A stretch of DNA of 64,000 nt, from contig NC_019757.1 in assembly GCF_000317535.1 (NCBI RefSeq), positions 1,959,001 to 2,023,000 of the forward strand, in the 5' to 3' direction. How positions within the stretch are numbered: position 1 is the stretch's first letter; every line of letters begins with the position of its first letter. Both the position numbers and the translations under genes were made by a program. The notes under the pieces were generated by a model. The model searched no databases. It saw nothing but the letters and a program-made list of their open reading frames with translations, and was not told where the DNA came from. This document shows positions 61,601 through 64,000 of this stretch, piece after piece. Source of the stretch: Cylindrospermum stagnale PCC 7417 (GTDB lineage Bacteria > Cyanobacteriota > Cyanobacteriia > Cyanobacteriales > Nostocaceae).

Positions 61601-64000
61601 GTAAAGTCTTATTTGTATTTAATAGTATGATTCGTCACTTTAAAGATCCTTTGAAGGAAACAATCATATCCTTGCAAGAAGGAATACAGATGGGCTTGGA
61701 AACTGGAGATATAGAATTTGCCAGTTATTGCACTACTGCTTTAAGTTTTCATTTGTTATCGAGCGGAGAAAATAGGGAAATAGTTGAGCACAAATTATTA
61801 GATTTTGTTGATTTAATGCGGCAATTAAAACTAGAACCTACAGCTTTAGCAATCAGATGTCTTCGACAATCTTCTTTAAACTTTTTAGGACGCTCATTAG
61901 ATAAAACTATTTTAGTAGGAGATGCATTTAATGAAACAGAGATGATATCTGTTTTTGAGGGAAATTATTCTTGGTTAAGCGCTCTTTACATTTGTAAAAC
62001 CATCCTTTATTATTGCTTTCAGGATTATAAAAATGCTATTCAGAGCGCCAAGCTAACTACAGAAAAATACCAAGATAATAATCCAGCATTCTTAATGTAT
62101 TTAGTCAATAACTTCTACTATTCTTTGGCATTGTTGGCTGAGTTCAAAAACACTTCATCTTCTGACCAAAAACAATACCTTAAGCAAGTGGCACTTAATC
62201 AGAATAAGATGAAAAAATGGGCCTACCATGCTCCCTGTAACTACCGACATAAATATGAGCTAATAGAAGCAGAAAAAGCCAGAGTTTTGGGGCAAGATGT
62301 GCAAGCGATGTATTTGTACGATCGCGCAATTTCTGGAGCTGCAGAAAATGGTTATATTCAGGAAGTTGCACTTGCCAACGAACTAGCAGCACAGTTCTAC
62401 ATAGCATTAGGCAAAGAAAAGATCGCCAAAACTTACATGACCGAAGCCTACTATAGCTATAACAGCTGGGGAGCGATCGCTAAAGTCCAAGATTTAGAGG
62501 AACGGTATCCTGAATTAATTATCCGTAGTGATCAGGTTACAGAGTCCGATCTATATACATCCAAGACAATTAGCAGGAATATTAGAACCACAAAAACGGG
62601 AAGCACAACTAGCAACGGTCAAATTCTAGATTTAGCTACAGTTATGAAACTTTCCCAGGCTATCAGTAGCGAAATTGTTCTAGATAAACTTCTCGCCAAA
62701 TTGTTAGCCATCATCCTAGAAAATGCTGCAGCTCAAAAGGGCTGTCTAATTCTAGAAAAAGAGAAGCAACTGTTTATCGAAGTTATTCACAGTGACCAAA
62801 ACTCCTCTTTCGTTGTTTTACAATCAACGCCAGTAGAAGCAAGTCAAGATATCCCCATAACTGTTGTTAACTACGTCGCCAGAACTCAGCAAACTCTGGT
62901 AATAGGTGATGCCAGTTCTGAAGCACTCTTTAGAGAAGATCCCTATATAAAACAACATCAGCCCAAATCTGTTGTCTGCGCTCCCATCTTCTACCAGGGT
63001 AAATTTACAGGCATTTTCTATCTGGAAAATAACTTAGCCACTGGAGCATTTACAAGTAATCGCCTGGAAATTCTGAAGCTGCTGACTTCTCAGGCGGCGA
63101 TCGCCATTGAAAATGCCCGCCTCTACTCACGTGAACAAGAAAGATCCCAGGAGTTACAACAATCTTTGCAACAACTTCAGCAGACCCAAGCGCAATTAGT
63201 GCAGACTGAAAAAATCTCCTCTTTAGGGCAATTAGTCGCTGGGGTAGCTCATGAAGTCAACAATCCTGTTAGCTTCATTTCTGGCAATTTATCCCACGTC
63301 AATCAGTATATTGAAGACTTGATTAATCTGCTTGATCTTTACCAGAAGCACTTGCCCTCTCCACCCGCAGAAATTGTCGATGAAATTGAGGCAATTGATC
63401 TGGAGTTCTTACTACAAGACCTTCCTAAGATGATTTCTTCAATGAAAGTGGGAACTGAGCGCATTCGCGGCATTATGCAGTCTCTACGTACCTTTTCACG
63501 CACTGATAGCGCTGACAAAAAGGCAGTTGATATTCATGAGGGTATTGAAACCACATTGATGATATTACAGCATCGCCTGAAAGCAAGCCCAACCCGTCCT
63601 GCTATTCAAGTTGTCAAAGAGTATGGCAATCTATCACCAGTTGAGTGTTATTCTGGGCAAATGAATCAGGTATTCATGAATTTGTTGGCTAATGCTATTG
63701 ATGCGTTGGAAGAGTCTAACAATGGCAAGGCATTTGCTGACATTGAAAAGAATCCCAATATGATTACTATTCGCACCGAAATTGTGGGCAATCAAGTGAT
63801 AATTCACATTGCTGATAATGGGCTTGGAATGTCAGAAGAAGTACGGAAAAGACTATTTGACGCCTTCTTTACTACTAAACCAGAGGGTAAGGGTACTGGG
63901 TTAGGACTCTCGATTAGTTATCAGATTGTGACTGAAAAACATGGCGGTAAATTACAGTGTATTTCTTCGCCAGGTCAAGGTGCAGAATTCGTCATTCAGA
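58618..64000 (+). CDS. Giant Ser/Thr kinase-AAA ATPase-GAF-histidine kinase hybrid (3' end outside window)
   Basis: The frame is open for 1794 codons to the window edge. Domains in order are as follows. A Ser/Thr kinase (1-275) has HKDIKPANIII, and LTDFSIS in place of DFG, usual for this family. A STAND/AAA_16 ATPase follows (Walker A GYSGIGKSS near 330, Walker B LVIFLDDLQWAD). A long TPR-like helical region leads to a GAF domain (about 1340-1500). The histidine kinase has H1545 in GVAHEVNNPVSFI and a HATPase with DNGLGM and GKGTGLGLSI. Such trifunctional kinases are expanded in filamentous cyanobacteria and may link stress sensing to heterocyst or nitrogen control. ATG at 58618 opens the kinase domain directly (MLASPILTGYDLTEIIHEG). 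Confidence 0.95.
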   Translation, partial: MLASPILTGYDLTEIIHEGAHTIIYRGTAQLDAQPVILKILKADYPTLDDIARLKHEYKMTENLDIEGIVKFLRLETHQNRLVLVCEDFGGQSLKQLLSHQKLDMATFLSIALQLAQALVALHNNRIIHKDIKPANIIINQLSGQVKLTDFSISSRLYKETPQLVNPTQLEGTLAYMSPEQTGRMNRPVDYRSDFYSLGITFYEILTGQLPFQSNDPLELVHCHLAKQPSAIKELKPEVPPAICSIVMKLMAKNAEDRYQSAAGLVADLEICQNQLKNLNELTEFIPGRLDILSQLLIPQKLYGREPQVHLLLSAFDRVSQGSTELMLVSGYSGIGKSSIVNEVNKPITRSKGYFVSGKFDQFKRDIPYISLIQAFSSLMQQLLTESAAQIDVWKSKILSAVGANGQVIIDVIPEVELIIGSQPEVAQLGAAETQNRFNRVFSGFTRVFAQKEHPLVIFLDDLQWADSATLKLTQLLITDPDSKYLLFIGAYRDNEVNGGHILRQTIEEIENTDTFINNIVLQPLTITNVTSLVAETLHDDTQQSYGLAELIFNKTGGNPFFLTQLLQVLYQEKLLEFDFITASWQWSITEIQAIGITDKSVVELVSSRIKKLPEATQGVLKLAACIGDKFTLDMLSIVNEQSPASTASELYAALESGLILPLSEAYRIPLVFNQEEAVNFTFDTKRVGYKFLHDRVQQAAYSLIPQNQQQITHLRIGQLLLKQTPPEVIVENVLDIVNQLNIGVDLLANQAEKNELAKLNLLAGKKAKTCNAYEAAIKYLNVGLNLLAVNSWQDNYELILYLHRETAEVEYLNGNFERSRQIANITLQQANSILDKVKVYEIQIQSYTAQNRLQEALDIGVKVLTVLGVRLPNKPKKLDVLTAIIKTKLTLTGKRIEHLAALPQMTDPYKLAAMQILMLITPAASQSGSLQFPLAIMAMVRLSVKYNNSTFAAFGYSFYGAMLCDKLGDIEAGYRFGWLGLAVLDKMKDKSLRCKVLFVFNSMIRHFKDPLKETIISLQEGIQMGLETGDIEFASYCTTALSFHLLSSGENREIVEHKLLDFVDLMRQLKLEPTALAIRCLRQSSLNFLGRSLDKTILVGDAFNETEMISVFEGNYSWLSALYICKTILYYCFQDYKNAIQSAKLTTEKYQDNNPAFLMYLVNNFYYSLALLAEFKNTSSSDQKQYLKQVALNQNKMKKWAYHAPCNYRHKYELIEAEKARVLGQDVQAMYLYDRAISGAAENGYIQEVALANELAAQFYIALGKEKIAKTYMTEAYYSYNSWGAIAKVQDLEERYPELIIRSDQVTESDLYTSKTISRNIRTTKTGSTTSNGQILDLATVMKLSQAISSEIVLDKLLAKLLAIILENAAAQKGCLILEKEKQLFIEVIHSDQNSSFVVLQSTPVEASQDIPITVVNYVARTQQTLVIGDASSEALFREDPYIKQHQPKSVVCAPIFYQGKFTGIFYLENNLATGAFTSNRLEILKLLTSQAAIAIENARLYSREQERSQELQQSLQQLQQTQAQLVQTEKISSLGQLVAGVAHEVNNPVSFISGNLSHVNQYIEDLINLLDLYQKHLPSPPAEIVDEIEAIDLEFLLQDLPKMISSMKVGTERIRGIMQSLRTFSRTDSADKKAVDIHEGIETTLMILQHRLKASPTRPAIQVVKEYGNLSPVECYSGQMNQVFMNLLANAIDALEESNNGKAFADIEKNPNMITIRTEIVGNQVIIHIADNGLGMSEEVRKRLFDAFFTTKPEGKGTGLGLSISYQIVTEKHGGKLQCISSPGQGAEFVIQ

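Overview
The window looks like chromosomal DNA of a filamentous, probably heterocyst-forming cyanobacterium of the Nostoc/Anabaena group. The evidence is many HIP1 octamers (GCGATCGC, e.g. 10652-10659 and 10692-10699), a heptamer tandem repeat array and dispersed palindromes typical of Nostoc genomes, and cyanobacteria-restricted families: DUF1824, DUF1802, CAAD/CURT1, a KaiB-domain protein, a CcmS-like protein, an Alr0975-like phytochelatin synthase and a PknB-AAA-GAF-histidine kinase giant. No rRNA, tRNA, CRISPR array or prophage was seen.

Layout. 0-9 kb: 3' part of a CHASE2 histidine kinase, a truncated DUF928 fragment, ribonuclease Z, a Wzc/GumC-like exopolysaccharide protein and two proteins of unknown function. 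9-16 kb: HigBA-type toxin-antitoxin pair, CcmS-like protein, ABC exporter, SPFH/prohibitin protein, DUF1824 protein and ABC-F ATPase. 16-21 kb: phytochelatin synthase and gamma-glutamyltransferase (both act on glutathione) on either side of a translationally coupled AAA ATPase + DUF4276 (TOPRIM-like) pair that resembles split OLD/PARIS-type defence modules. 21-24.8 kb: small cell-envelope and unknown genes (DUF1802, repeat-rich secreted protein, L,D-transpeptidase) and an aldo/keto reductase.

24.9-37 kb is the accessory-rich part. It has a TnpB-only (IS200/IS605-type) element whose RuvC-II motif is interrupted by a 24-bp palindromic insert and whose right end forms the stop codon of an mlaD-like gene. 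Next come an mlaF-mlaD lipid-transport operon preceded by 28 copies of a 7-bp repeat, a CrtI/CrtH-like oxidoreductase, a HicAB pair, and a three-gene operon (PD-(D/E)XK-like protein, m5C methyltransferase, restriction endonuclease candidate). After these are a dihydroorotase paralogue lacking the HxH metal motif and a second, internally deleted TnpB element that abuts a KaiB-domain gene.

37-53 kb: envelope and stress genes (DUF3352, lipid kinase, metallophosphatase, CAAD, BON lipoprotein, duplicated glycine-zipper stress protein, pentapeptide-TPR protein), ilvD, a CYP120-like P450 with a membrane partner, and a DadA-like oxidase. 55-58 kb: an aromatic amino acid decarboxylase-like enzyme and a GNAT acetyltransferase resembling arylalkylamine acetyltransferases lie in the same orientation, which suggests an amine decarboxylation/acylation route. 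The window ends inside a giant Ser/Thr kinase-ATPase-GAF-histidine kinase gene that runs off the right edge.

The best candidates for something new are the ATPase-TOPRIM pair, the catalytically interrupted TnpB with its divergent ribbon-helix-helix gene, the decarboxylase/acetyltransferase pair, the KaiB-domain fusion next to a decayed TnpB element, and a small cysteine-tailed protein derived from a haemagglutinin secretion domain.
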